Source: Saprospiraceae bacterium (lineage in GTDB: Bacteria > Bacteroidota > Bacteroidia > Chitinophagales > Saprospiraceae). Taken from it: a stretch of DNA of 16,520 bases. Of the stretch, positions 1 through 8,698 are shown in pieces (position 1 is the first letter of the stretch; each line of letters opens with the position of its first letter). The stretch is taken from positions 1-16,520 of the forward strand of contig JADKCC010000006.1 of the NCBI GenBank assembly GCA_016714785.1. The letters are read 5' to 3'. Position numbers and translations under genes: made by a program. Under the pieces are notes generated by a model. The model did not search any database, was not told the DNA's origin, and was given only the letters and a program-made list of their open reading frames with translations.

Positions 1-1115
1 TTTTTACCCCGGCCAGTGATCGCAACAACCCTTTGAACTCTAGACCACAAATAACAAGAAGGACTTCTGAGGTCATGGGCGGTTTGTACGTTAAGGCATC
101 TATTGCAATTTCTTTATTGTCTCTGATTATGGATATCATTTTAGTTTCATCAACGTCCAGATCCACAAAAGTTGTTTTTGGATGACTTTACCAACATCTA
201 TTCTCCCATCTCATGATATATACTACGTCAGCGGACTCAATTAGAGTGAGCACTGTTTTGTTTGATAAGTTTGTTTACATCCTTCTGATGCTTCTTCTGG
301 TATAACAAGTCCCGGTACTGCGAAGACATCCTTAGTGTATTCATTACGAAAATTCAGCTGTTACGATAGAGCACCTTTGCGCTTAAGTTCTATCACGATC
401 ACCACATCGCTGATGGCGGCTATAATACGATTGCGCATAGGAAGTTTTCTCGATCAGGCAAAGTGCCGAATAAATTCGTCAATATGCCACCATTGTTTAT
501 CATTTGGTCACTGAGTGCCTTGTGTTCTGCTGGATAAAGCCTATCTAATCCATAGCCTAGGACACCTAACGTTGGTATTTTGATATCCACACATTTGCGG
601 TGGGCAATCGCATCTATGCCAAAAGCTAATCCGCTTTTAACATTAATATATTGTAGGGCAAGGGCCTTCTACAATTCTTTCACAAATCGGGGTAGTGCCA
701 TAGGCGGTGGGCTTTCTTAGTGCCCACTACAGCAGCTGTGCGATGATGATTTAAGTTGTATTTCCTTTGTAATACGAGACAATGGGACTGAGTCAAAATT
801 ATTTAATCTACCGGATAGGCCTTGTCTAAATACTTGGCAACTTTTATCTGATTTTTTCAATATAATTAAGTTCTGTTTCGGCACTCTATAAGGCAGAAGA
901 TGGATCAAAATTTTCGACAAATATTTGACCTATTCCAGGGATTTTAAGCAAATTTTTTTGGTTCTGAAAATACAGCATCTATCCTCCACAATAAGAGATA
1001 AGATTTTACAATAATAGGACCTACTTTTGGTACTTTAGTAAGTGCTATTAACTGTAATGTTTCGTCATTATCATTGCAATGTTTCTGCTGCTTTAAATCT
1101 TGCTGATTGGCTCAT
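1..1115 (-). CDS. dprA: DNA-processing protein DprA (frameshifted; 3' end at the window edge)
   Basis: DprA binds incoming single-stranded DNA in the cytoplasm and loads RecA during natural transformation. Joining frames on the minus strand gives the family order: an N-terminal helix-hairpin-helix region (LLKIPGIGQ, near 920-950), the start of the Rossmann domain (an SIVGTRKA-like stretch near 710 and ICERIVEG near 670), then SGLAFGIDAIAHR, LGVLGYGLDRLYPAEH and GTLPDRENF (about 640-440), and a C-terminal winged-helix-like part ending LEFKGLLRSLAG near base 10. These motifs are diagnostic. The start is uncertain: candidates are the ATG at 1115 (preceded by GGCAGGAAT) or an ATG near 1075, because the end of the upstream gene overlaps here in another frame. 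At least eight frame changes occur over about 1.1 kb, far more than one mutation would give, so sequencing indels are likelier than decay. The length fits the usual 360-370 residues. Confidence 0.87.
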
Positions 1116-2975
1116 ATTCCTGCCAATTCACACTGTAACCAATGATGCATTGGCCTGTTTGTTAGCAGGTCGAATTTCATAGCTTAGGTGAGATATTGGA
1201 TGGACCATTCGCGACGTTTGTCTTTTAGCTCCACCAAACTTACCTATTCCTAAATAAGAGGTAATAATGATTGATCTTAGACACGACCTTTCAGATATAC
1301 ACTAAATTCTTTGATAAATGGGATATCCGGTCTCCTTATGATACAAGTTTTCGCGAATTTATGTGCGAATTGATGTCGTTTTCCGATTTGTATATTTCGA
1401 AAGCTACACCTATTAGCATAAGGTTTGGCATTCGATAATCAGGAACTATAGAAGTCGCCTTGTTTGCATAATATTCTGTTTTATTTAGCAATGCCTTTTG
1501 CTCTGAATTCAGGTTTTGTAAGCATTAGGGTTCACTGTTTCTTTTATTTTTCAAACAATGCAGTGGACATAAAGGAGTTGCTCTCGCACTATATGAAGAA
1601 GCAGCTACTGCGGCCCATTTGAGAGATAAGGCTCTTCCCAAACTGGTACCACATATATGTCTTGGCTCCAAGACCAATGATAGCATTGGCTCCTAAGATT
1701 ATACTGCCGTTTTCCTTGGAGTGAAGTTTAGATAAATGTTCCGCAACAAGTAAACTAAAGCAATACAAAATCCTGAAGCCATAAATATGAATGCTCATTC
1801 ATAAAAGTTCCTAAATTGATCACAATATTAGGATACTATAGTCAATGTGATTAGGTAAAAAGTATGGCATAAGCGTAAATGTTTTTTTGACTAACCCTTT
1901 GAATCCTGTGTACATTAATAGTACCTCTTCCAATGAGTGAGATCGGTAGGATCAAAGCAAAAATGGGATTTTTGGAATGGCGCAAAAGGGTAGTAATCAT
2001 GTGATAGTGGATGAGGACGGACCGTTAAGGCAAGATATTTACCTAAAAGATTGTACATTATTGATCCAAATTTTTCAGCAAGTTCATTCCCGAGAATGGG
2101 TTATTCATAAGGTCATTAATGGGTTGACCATCTTTGGTAACACCAACTGTAGTAAATCAATAGGAGTAAGTAAACGATTAGTTGTCCAAAAATCCAAAAG
2201 AATATTGATCGTATCTTAGTACCATTGTTCATGGCCAAAAAGTACAAAGTCAATGGAATCACTGCCAAAATGTGATGGCATTTTCTTTGGATAAAAGGCC
2301 CATAAAATAGGAGAATAAGATACAATTAACCATTTTTGTCTCCGAAATCAGTAAATCTTAGTGATCCATAAAGTGCAGCCACTGAAAACAACATGGACAT
2401 GATCTCATCTCTGCCTTTGATATTGGCTACGGCTTCGGTATGCATAGGATGTGACATAAATATTATGGCTGCCACGAAAGGTACTTAACCACCACGGGTT
2501 GTTTTGAAATTCTAAATAACATCGTCAATACCATCATCAAGATAATACCAGTAAAACCATACAATAATATATTGATGAAGTGACTTACGGTGGGATTTAA
2601 GTCACCTATTATACCACCATACTCTATAGCAAAGGTTACTATAGAAAGTGGGCGATATCTAGTACCTAGAACCAATTCTTTTTCTCTCAAAATATCCTCA
2701 AAACTCTCGTTGTCATAATTTCCCAAATCCACTCAAGCCTACTTGGTATAAGAATTACCTATAATAACCATTTGATCGTCTAGTACATAATAGGAGTGAA
2801 ATGGTAGGCAAGTGGTATAAAATAAAACTGAGTACCAAAATGAAGAGTGAAGCTACTAATACTGCTTAAAAAATGAGTTTCCATAAAACAAGCCTATAGT
2901 GTGGGCAATAGGTACACTTTGAGTTTTAATTGGTTTTACTGCATTTTCTGTGGTGTTTTGTTTTCTTTTAGACAT
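1115..2975 (-). CDS. TMTC-like multi-span membrane protein with C-terminal TPR repeats (frameshifted)
   Basis: This is an integral membrane protein resembling TMTC/DUF1736-type proteins, a group linked in eukaryotes to O-mannosylation; the bacterial role is not established. The start MSKRKQNTTENAVKP at 2975 is a clean ATG followed by Lys-rich sequence and a first membrane helix (about 2820-2880). Next come the lumenal-loop-like GTRYRPLSIVTFAIEYG (about 2640) and HPMHTEAVANIKGRDEIMS (about 2400-2440), both characteristic of the group, then several hydrophobic segments (2120-2400) and FMASGFCIALVYLL (about 1750). The C-terminal part carries TPR-like helices (NKATSIVPDYRMPNLMLIGV near 1430; AMKFDPANKQANA near 1160). 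Many frame changes occur. Its stop lies at or within dprA, so the two are probably co-transcribed. The gene diverges from the outer-membrane protein gene with about 86 bases between starts. Confidence 0.72.
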
Positions 2976-3020
2976 ATAATGTTATTACTTCAAGGAATGC
3001 AAAGATTCGCAAATTTCAGT

Positions 3021-3028
3021 TATTTTTG
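3021..3028 (+). promoter_or_regulatory. Possible Bacteroidota -7 element
   Basis: TATTTTTG matches the Bacteroidota -7 consensus TAnnTTTG and lies about 33 bases before the start chosen for the outer-membrane protein. No TTTG is found 19 bases upstream, so only half the promoter is supported. Confidence 0.3.
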
Positions 3029-3061
3029 TACTTCTTTTGTAAAATTATTAAAAAAACAAGG

Positions 3062-3709
3062 ATGTTCCTTCAAAAAAGTAAGTATTACATTGATATTGGT
3101 ATGGATTATTTCATTTTATGCCATCTCTCAGTTAAATATAAAAGTAGGATATATTGGCGGGTTTACTAAAGCTCCAGTACTTAATAGTGCCGTGACAAGA
3201 TTTAATGATGATTTTATAAAAATAATCCTGATGGAAACTTGGATGATGCATTAGATCAGATTAAGTCATTGCATGGAATAGAAATAGGATTGAGGTATCG
3301 TATAAATAGGGTGGGCTTTGAAATTTCATGGCACAATATGAGTGACAAGGCTGATGTATTTGGAACTTTAAACAATAAATCAAGTTTTCAAGATAAATGG
3401 TTTACAAGTCTTACGGGGTATGCTTTAGGGATTGAAAGTATTTTGGCAATTTGGGTATAGCGCTTCTTTAGGATACCGAACGGCGCGGATAAAAACGGAT
3501 ATAACAGGTGCACCAAGGAAAAACGTTTGGTCACCAATGGATCTGGTTTGGCTAGTAAATTTTATTTGATTTTTCAATATCCAGGTGATAAGGTTGGTAT
3601 TGCTTTCAAACCTTATATTCAAGTACCTTTAAAGGATATCGATATAAGTGACTTTGATCAAGAAATAAATGTTCAGTTAAATAGTTCTTTTCAGGCATTA
3701 AAGCCGTAG
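3062..3709 (+). CDS. Small outer-membrane beta-barrel protein (frameshifted)
   Basis: Likely an exported outer-membrane beta-barrel protein of about 215 residues. It begins with a signal-peptide-like segment (ITLILVWIISFYAISQL), followed by alternating polar/hydrophobic strands typical of Bacteroidota porin-like barrels: IKVGYIGGFTKAPVLNSA, IEIGLRYRINRVGFEISWH, WFTSLTGYALGIE, ASLGYRTARIKTDITG, and a last part SKFYLIFQYPGDKVGIAFKP ending FQALKP. Frame changes fall near 3075, 3228, 3445 and 3520. I chose ATG 3062 because it follows AACAAGG and needs a single-base shift to enter the signal-peptide frame; an upstream ATG near 2980 in the signal-peptide frame is the alternative. There is no specific family assignment, and substrate or ligand cannot be told. 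It diverges from the TMTC-like gene. Confidence 0.6.
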
Positions 3710-3943
3710 GATGAAAGATTTTTTTATGTATGGGATATCTATTGTCTTATATAATGGAAGACAGTAAGGTTTAACCCAAAATATGCATTAGAAAATCTAT
3801 TCAAAGCTAAACTGCTACCAAATCCAGAAGCTTCGCCTATTTTCTTCTGTAACCGTAGCAGTGCTACGCTTTTCATATAAATAGCTGATTTATTGCATTT
3901 TTAGCTTCTCATGCTGAAGTTCTAACGCATAATCTGGGTTTAA
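3710..3943. other. Gene-free spacer with a 15-base palindrome
   Basis: No supportable gene. The stretch contains the perfect palindrome CGTAGCAGTGCTACG at 3853-3867, able to form a 7-bp stem with a one-base centre in DNA. On the minus strand a short readable stretch (NPDYALELQHEKLKMQ, about 3885-3935) looks protein-like but is too short to assign. Confidence 0.4.
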
Positions 3944-3987
3944 TAAAAAAAAGATGAGTCTGTGTCTTGGAAGACAAAGACCCATCT
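3944..3987 (-). terminator. Intrinsic terminator on the minus strand
   Basis: Bases 3952-3987 form a 36-base inverted repeat (17-base arms, two mismatches, centre GG that must open into a loop). On the minus strand the hairpin is followed directly by a run of eight T. It would end transcripts coming from the Hsp20 pair, about 420 bases after the Hsp20 stop codon. Confidence 0.72.
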
Positions 3988-4405
3988 CAATTAAACTTAC
4001 TAAAGTTTCAGGGCAAATTTTGCATAATAACTACTCTCATAAACTTGAATCAAATTCAATTGTGCTCTTTGGGGCTAATGTTTATACTATAGGTATGGCA
4101 TTGTCCCATCACGAGCCGCGACTGGCTTCTTTTTGCATTGCCCACAAAAGTAAACAAAAACGCTAGTTCCCTAAATCACTCCGCGTACCGGAACAGGCTC
4201 CCCAAAGAGGTACACCTTGGTATTACTACAACTCCCAAGCAATATGTTTGTCGTATTTCTAAATCTCCTTGTAAATTGTTTTAAAGTATTGATTATCAGT
4301 ATTGTAAAATAAGTTACTATTTAATTATTTAATATGTAATTAGTTGACATTAATCCATTTATAAACTCCGAAACTTCAGTTAAACTTACACTTATGATAC
4401 CAAAA
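3988..4405. other. Gene-free stretch between Hsp20 stop and terminator
   Basis: About 420 bases with no gene I can support. It lies within the expected 3' part of the Hsp20 transcript. The subsection 4095-4245 is richer in GC than its surroundings; read on the minus strand it has a protein-like run (VFVYFCGQCKKKPVAARD) that is broken at both ends, so it could be the remnant of a gene or an intergenic repeat. The segment 4250-4400 is AT-rich and featureless. Confidence 0.35.
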
Positions 4406-4850
4406 TTACTTAATCTCTATCGTCTTAGGTTCTTTTGGTTTTGCTTCTTCTTTTTTAGGGAGCGCTACTGTTAGAATGCCATTTTGATACTCTGCCACAA
4501 TTTTTCAGTATCGACCGCATCTGTAATCTGAAAGATCTTTTGAAAGAACTGAAATTGAACTCTTTTCTCGTCCATTTTACTTTTGGTTCATTCTCTTCTG
4601 TATTGGTCTCTTTAGAAGCTGAGATAGTGAGTTGGCCCTTTTCTAGCGCAATGCTAAAGTCTTTTTTCTCCAATCCTGGTGCTGCCAGTTCTAGAACAAA
4701 CTTATCATCAAGCTCACTGATATTGACAGATGGATTAGTGACTGCAAAGTCATTGCCTACGAAATCAGAGATACTTCTATTGAATACTTCATCAATAATG
4801 TTTGAGAAATTTCTACCTTGTAAAAAAGGATTTACTTTTACGATGTTCAT
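4406..4850 (-). CDS. Small heat shock protein, Hsp20/alpha-crystallin family (one frameshift)
   Basis: An ATP-independent holdase chaperone of the cytoplasm, which binds unfolding proteins during heat or other stress. The product of about 147 residues begins MNIVKVNPFLQGRNFSNIID, followed by the alpha-crystallin domain from about residue 40 (PSVNISELDDKFVLELAAPG, then LEKKDFSIALEKGQLTISAS), EFNFSSFKRSFRL, and, after a frame change near 4505, the conserved end IVAEYQNGILTVALPKKEE. The tail KTIEIK holds the I-x-I motif used in oligomer contacts. Length and order match Bacteroidota Hsp20 proteins. The gene lies 26 bases downstream of the miniature Hsp20 gene on the same strand and is probably co-transcribed with it. 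The frame change removes the domain end in the raw reading and is most likely a sequencing indel. Confidence 0.93.
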
Positions 4851-4876
4851 GATTATTTGATTTAAATGGTTAAAAA

Positions 4877-5116
4877 TTAAAGGATTTCTATTTTTTTAGG
4901 TTGTGCTTTTTCACCTTTTGATATTGTGATATTTAGGATACCTTGTTCAAAAGTTGCAGAAATTGAATCTACATTTACGTCTTCTGGTATTGTAAATGTA
5001 CGTGTGGGAGATTTTTTTACCTGATGTGGCATTTGGCCTACCGTAGGATTTGCAAAAGATTTGAAATGATTTGGTCTTTGGATTTGAGATAATGGTCTGA
5101 ACATTACATTTGTCAT
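4877..5116 (-). CDS. Miniature Hsp20-like protein lacking the first half of the alpha-crystallin domain
   Basis: An uninterrupted 79-residue reading frame (ATG 5116, stop at 4877-4879). Residues 1-30 (MTNVMFRPLSQIQRPNHFKS...) resemble an Hsp20 N-terminal arm. From about residue 33 it jumps straight to the last part of the alpha-crystallin fold: SPTRTFTIPEDVNVDSISAT, then FEQGILNITISKGE and an ending KKIEIL with the I-x-I motif. The strands that normally form the dimer platform (the equivalent of PSVNISELDDKF through KEFNFSS in the neighbour) are absent. In many Bacteroidota two full-length Hsp20 genes sit side by side, so an internal deletion of one copy is the simplest origin. Unlike its neighbours it needs no frame correction. 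It may still co-assemble with the full-length partner through the C-terminal motif; this is inference. Confidence 0.72.
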   Translation of the reverse strand: MTNVMFRPLSQIQRPNHFKSFANPTVGQMPHQVKKSPTRTFTIPEDVNVDSISATFEQGILNITISKGEKAQPKKIEIL

Positions 5117-5369
5117 GGTATGAATATTTTGCTTTTTTATTAAAATTAATTTACAATCATTCCTATTCAAATTTTTATTCCATCACGTTTTTAGGCCAAA
5201 TATGACGTTATTTATCAAATACTCATGCCATAATGTCTGTTTTTGATTTAAATATATGACATAATGTCTGTTTTGGTTCAGATGCTTACCATTCAATTCA
5301 AATCATTTGTCAAAATAAATGCATCGTTGTGCCAAATAAATTCTGTAACTTTATTACCTTTGGGCAAAC
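5117..5369. other. Intergenic region between the Hsp20 pair and the gcvT fragment
   Basis: AT-rich, with no open gene on either strand and no trace of the missing N-terminal part of gcvT. Apart from the repeated motif at 5229-5274 it contains near-matches to the Bacteroidota -7 element on the minus strand (CATATTTG near 5200) but no complete promoter. Confidence 0.45.
5227..5274. promoter_or_regulatory. Tandem operator-like motif upstream of the Hsp20 pair
   Basis: CATAATGTCTGTTTT occurs twice, at 5229-5243 and 5260-5274, 31 bases apart (about three helical turns). The second copy sits in GACATAATGTC (5258-5268), an 11-base palindrome apart from its centre. The pair lies 110-160 bases upstream of the miniature Hsp20 start, in the divergent space with the gcvT fragment. 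I read it as a possible regulator binding site; no known operator is recognised. Confidence 0.4.
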
Positions 5370-6062
5370 AAAAAAACTGGTTTAATAGCAGTACAAGGAC
5401 CAAAAGCGGTCGAGGCACTACAAAAGCACAGACATCAATCTAAGTGACATTAAATATTATTCATTTACCAAAGGAAAAATAGCTGGCATTGACAATGTTT
5501 TGATATCTGCAACAGGCTATACAGGTAGTGGTGGCTTTGAGCTTTATGTCGCTAATGAAAGTACAAAGCGCTTTGGGATGCTGTATTCGAAGCAGGCAAG
5601 GAATTTGACATCAAACCATGTGGATTGGGAGCGAGAGATACCTTAAGATTAGAAATGGGATTTTGTTTGTATGGCAATGATATTGACGACACTACCTCAC
5701 CACTTGATGCAGGTTTTGGTTGGATTACAAAACTTAAAAAACCGACAGTCTTTAATGGACAAAACTGGATGAATGATCAAAAAGCTAAAAGCCTCCCCCC
5801 CCCCCCCTTGGCATCCTGAAAGTTAGTTGGATTTATCATGGAAGAGCGAAGAGTTCCGCGACATGGCTATCTTATCTTCAATGAAACTGAAAATGAAATT
5901 GGCGTGGTAACTTCGGGAACACAATCACCAACTCTTGATATCCCTATTGGAATGGGTTATGTACCTGTAGATAAATCAACAGAAGGATCCAAAATTATGA
6001 TCCAAGTGGGCAAAAAGATGATGGAAGCAACGGTAACGAAACTTCCATTTTTGAAACTTTAA
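5370..6062 (+). pseudogene. gcvT: Aminomethyltransferase GcvT (glycine cleavage T protein), 5'-truncated
   Basis: GcvT takes the methylamine group from the H protein and transfers its one-carbon unit to tetrahydrofolate. The readable part starts at KTGLIAVQGPKAVEALQKH and continues through YYSFTKGKIAGIDNVLISAT, GYTGSGGFELYV, GLGARDTLRLEMGFCLYGND, SPLDAGFGWITKLKK, then EERRVPRHGYLIF, IGVVTSGTQSPTLDIPIGMG and a C-terminal beta-barrel ending LPFLKL. This covers about the last 230 of the usual 360 residues. The first 130 or so, including the start, are not found upstream. A run of 13 C (5805-5817 region, just after KAKS) and an in-frame TGA at 5817-5819 interrupt the link to KLVGFIMEE; a compensating pair of indels would restore it. 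The missing 5' end points to a real truncation or a misassembly at about 5370. Confidence 0.85.
5795..5807. repeat. C13 homopolymer inside gcvT
   Basis: A tract of thirteen C in a low-GC coding region, immediately after the codons for KAKS in the gcvT fragment (the C run fills 5795-5807, followed by TTGGCATCCTGAAAG). It is the longest homopolymer in the window and lies where the encoded sequence departs from the GcvT family, so it changes the protein as well as being a likely site of length error. Confidence 0.7.
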
Positions 6063-6092
6063 AATTTATTTGCAAAAAAATCGTTAAAAAAA

Positions 6093-6123
6093 TTTGTAGA
6101 TACTAAGAAGAGTGATATCTTTG
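6093..6123 (+). promoter_or_regulatory. Bacteroidota housekeeping promoter for tRNA-Val
   Basis: TTTG at 6093-6096, then 19 bases, then TATCTTTG at 6116-6123, an exact match to the Bacteroidota primary sigma factor consensus (-33 TTTG, -7 TAnnTTTG). It lies about 85 bases before the mature tRNA and is the clearest promoter in the window. Confidence 0.7.
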
Positions 6124-6207
6124 CGTCGCTTTTGAAGAAAGGCCCATTTTTAAAATAGTTTGTGCCCTACTTTTATAGTTTGGAGATATTATTTTAAAGT
6201 ATTTATT

Positions 6208-6279
6208 GGGAGATTAGCTCAGTTGGTTCCAGAGCACCTCGTTTACCGAGGGGTCGGGGTTCGAGCCCCTCATCTCCCA
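6208..6279 (+). tRNA. tRNA-Val (TAC), with a shortened anticodon loop
   Basis: Acceptor stem GGGAGAT (6208-6214) pairs with ATCTCCC (6272-6278), with discriminator A at 6279 and no encoded CCA. D arm (TAGCTCAGTTGG...), a GGTTCGAGCC T arm and an anticodon stem CCTCG/CGAGG (6237-6241 and 6247-6251) are all present. The overall sequence follows Bacteroidota tRNA-Val with anticodon TAC, but the anticodon loop reads TTTAC, five bases instead of seven: the expected TTTACAC lacks AC. One extra C sits in the D loop (GGTTCCAGAG). Both fit the indel errors seen in neighbouring genes; if real, the tRNA would be defective. Confidence 0.85.
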
Positions 6280-6290
6280 CATCAAAAGTT

Positions 6291-6327
6291 AAAGCAGTTA
6301 TGAAGTGATTCATAGCTGCTTTTTTTA
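6291..6327 (+). terminator. Intrinsic terminator after tRNA-Val
   Basis: AAAGCAGTTATGAA, a four-base loop, then TTCATAGCTGCTTT: a 14-bp stem with one G-T pair followed by a T-rich run. It separates the tRNA transcript from thrB, whose start lies only 45 bases further on, so it could also act as a leader structure for thrB; no leader peptide rich in Thr codons is seen. Confidence 0.8.
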
Positions 6328-6371
6328 TTTAAAACTGCTTCATTTCTTAAAAAATTTGTAAAAAATATTCA

Positions 6372-7297
6372 ATGTCTAAACCAGGAATTAAGGTATTTGC
6401 TCCAGCTTCCGTTGCAAACGTAGCTGTGGGATTTGATATTTTAGGATTTGCATTAGAAAAACCAGGAGATGAAATCATCATCAGAGAAGGAAGCAAACCT
6501 GGCTTAGTAATCACCGAAATACAAGAGCAGGTGGCAAGTTGCCTTATGATGTAATGAAAAATACTGCGGGTTACGCAGCTTATGAACTCCTCGAACACTT
6601 AGGAGAAACAGATCGTCCGCTTGAGATGGAGATCCACAAAAAATGCCTTTTGGTAGTGGTTTGGGTTCATCTGCTGCTAGTGCTGCTGCGGGAGTTTTGC
6701 AGTCAATGAATATTGAAAAACTGGACTCAGTAAATATGATATTTTAAAATTTGCAGTGGAAGGTGAGCAAATAGCGGATGGTGCTTTTCATGCTGACAAT
6801 GTAGGACCTTCATTGTTAGGTGGTATGGTATTGATCAGAGATACTGAGACACTTGATATCAAAAAACTTCATATTCCGCATGGATTATACGCAGCGGTGA
6901 TTTATCCACATGTGGAAGTTTTGACTAGAGAATCGAGGGCCATCCTAGCATCCGAAGTCAATTTTAAAGATGTCATTCGTCAGCAAGGAAATCTTGGTGC
7001 TTTTGTCGCAGGAATGTACACATCTGATTATGGTTTTGATTTCAAGGTCACTTCAAGATTTATTGGTTGAACCACAACGAGCGCATTTGATTCGCATTTT
7101 TATGAAATGAAAGAAGCAGCTTTGGCGGCAGGAGCACTTGGATTTAGCATCAGTGGCGCAGGTCCGTCTATGTTTGCCTTGTGTGACAATAGTATAAAAG
7201 CAGAATCCGTCATAGAACGGCCAATAAACTCTACCAATCCAAAAAAGTGAGCATCAATACCTATTTGTCCAAAATCAACCACGAAGAGGGCGATTAG
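6372..7297 (+). CDS. thrB: Homoserine kinase ThrB (frameshifted)
   Basis: ThrB phosphorylates homoserine with ATP to O-phosphohomoserine, the step before threonine synthase, in the cytoplasm. The start MSKPGIKVFAPASVANVAVG matches the GHMP-kinase N terminus. The ATP-binding loop MPFGSGLGSSAASAAAG lies at about 6642-6690, EGEQIADGAFHADNVGPSLL and GGMVLIRDTETLDIKKLHIP follow, and the C-terminal motif LGFSISGAGPSMFALCD lies at about 7138-7190. The end YLSKINHEEGD with TAG at 7295-7297 gives about 308 residues, the usual size. Frame changes occur near 6530, 6640, 6710, 7050 and 7210. thrC starts 18 bases downstream, so the two form an operon. In many Bacteroidota thrA comes first; here a tRNA and terminator take that place. 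Confidence 0.93.
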
Positions 7298-7315
7298 ATT
7301 TTAAAATTATACGTT

Positions 7316-8619
7316 ATGCAACTATACTCCACCAATAACCCGTCACTAAAAGTCGAACTCAAGGAAGCTGTCATGCAGTCGCTTGCAAAGGACAAAGGTC
7401 TGTACATGCCTGAGGTAATCCCTGTTTTGGATAAGGAATTTATAGATCATATCGAAAATTATTCTTTTCAGGAGATAGCTTATATAGTGAGTAAAAACTT
7501 GATAGGCAACTATATTCCTGATGCTGATCTGAAAGAAATAGTGTATGGTGCTATCAATTTTCCGGCACCTGTAGTGATGTTGGACGAGAAGATAGGAACA
7601 TTGGAACTTTGGCATGGTCCGAGTCTTGCGTTTAAGGATTTTGGAGCTAGATTCATGGCAGCATTGATGTCTTATTTTATCAAAAATGAGAACCAAGACA
7701 CCACGATTCTTGTCGCTACTTCTGGAGACACAGGTGGCGCAGTGGCGGCAGGTTTCTATAAAACGCTGGGCATGAAGTCATCATTTTTGTACCCGAGTGG
7801 CAAGGTCAGTGATCTGCAAGAAAAACAACTGACTACGCTTGGAGAAAATATAAGCGCTGTGAAATAAATGGTACATTTGACGATTGCCAAGCATTGGTCA
7901 AAGAAGCCTTTCTGGACAGTGAACTGAATACAAAATACCATCTTAGCTCGGCCAATAGCATAAACATTGCAAGATTGATACCACAGAGTTTTTATTATTT
8001 CGAAGCTTACAAACAGGTCAAAAAATATGGTAAAGAAGTGGTTTTCAGCGTGCCAAGTGGTAATTTCGGCAACATCACTGCAGGATTGCTAGCTAAAAAA
8101 ATGGGCCTGCCGATCAAAAGATTTATCGCAGCTACCAATGTCAATAAAATAGTACCTGATTATCTTGCGACTGGAAATTATACACCAAAACCTTCAGTAG
8201 CTACCATCAGCAATGCTATGGACGTAGGTAGCCCGAGCAATTTACTAGAATATTGGCATTGTATGATCAAGATTATAAAGCTATCAAAAGCGATATAGAA
8301 GGTTTTTGGCTCAATGATGCTGATACACGCACTGCTATGCAAGAAGCGTTTCAAAATACCAATATGTTTGCGATCCACACGGCGCAATCGGTTACCAATC
8401 TTTGACAAAATTGGGAGATAATGAGATTGGTATCTTTCTAGAAACAGCGCATCCTGCCAAGTTTCTCTATACTGTCGAAGAAACTTTGGGTCAAAAATAG
8501 ATATTCGAAGCCTTATCTTCGCTAGAAGAAAAGAAAAACAGTCCACAATGATGGATACTTCTTTTGGATCGTTTAAGGCTTTTTTGTTGCAGGAAGTAGA
8601 TCTTTCATCCGATTTCTAG
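7316..8619 (+). CDS. thrC: Threonine synthase ThrC (frameshifted)
   Basis: A pyridoxal-phosphate enzyme that converts O-phosphohomoserine to threonine and phosphate. The N terminus MQLYSTNNPSLKVELKEAVM and KDKGLYMPEVIPVLDKEF are typical. The PLP-binding lysine is K107 in GPSLAFKDFGARF. The glycine-rich phosphate-binding motif ATSGDTGGAVAAGFY follows, then SANSINIARLIPQSFYYFEA, VPSGNFGNITAGLLAKKMG, AMDVGSPSNLLE, DPHGAIGYQSL and FLETAHPAKF. The end FKAFLLQEVDLSSDF with TAG at 8617-8619 gives about 434 residues, normal for this class. Frame changes are near 7863, 8255, 8375, 8500 and 8545. It is the second gene of the thrBC operon; no hairpin terminator is visible in the 79 bases before the next gene, so read-through is possible. 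Confidence 0.95.
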
Positions 8620-8698
8620 TCAATTGGTACAAAATAGAATGTATTTTTCAACTATTTCTTTCCAAATGTATTGGTTATGATACAATTACATAAACCGT

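Noticed and set aside
1140..1440. An N-terminal RecG-like segment upstream of dprA.
   Set aside because: The resemblance (GKFGG...MVHP) is weak and appears only in one of three frames; TPR-like sequence in the neighbouring frames fits the upstream gene better.
6237..6251. A suppressor tRNA reading UAA (loop redrawn as GTTTACC with anticodon TTA).
   Set aside because: It needs a four-pair anticodon stem and a pyrimidine at position 37, while the rest of the gene matches tRNA-Val (TAC) with two bases missing.
7346..8546. Several open frames on the minus strand.
   Set aside because: They are the complement of thrC, whose motifs are unmistakable on the plus strand.
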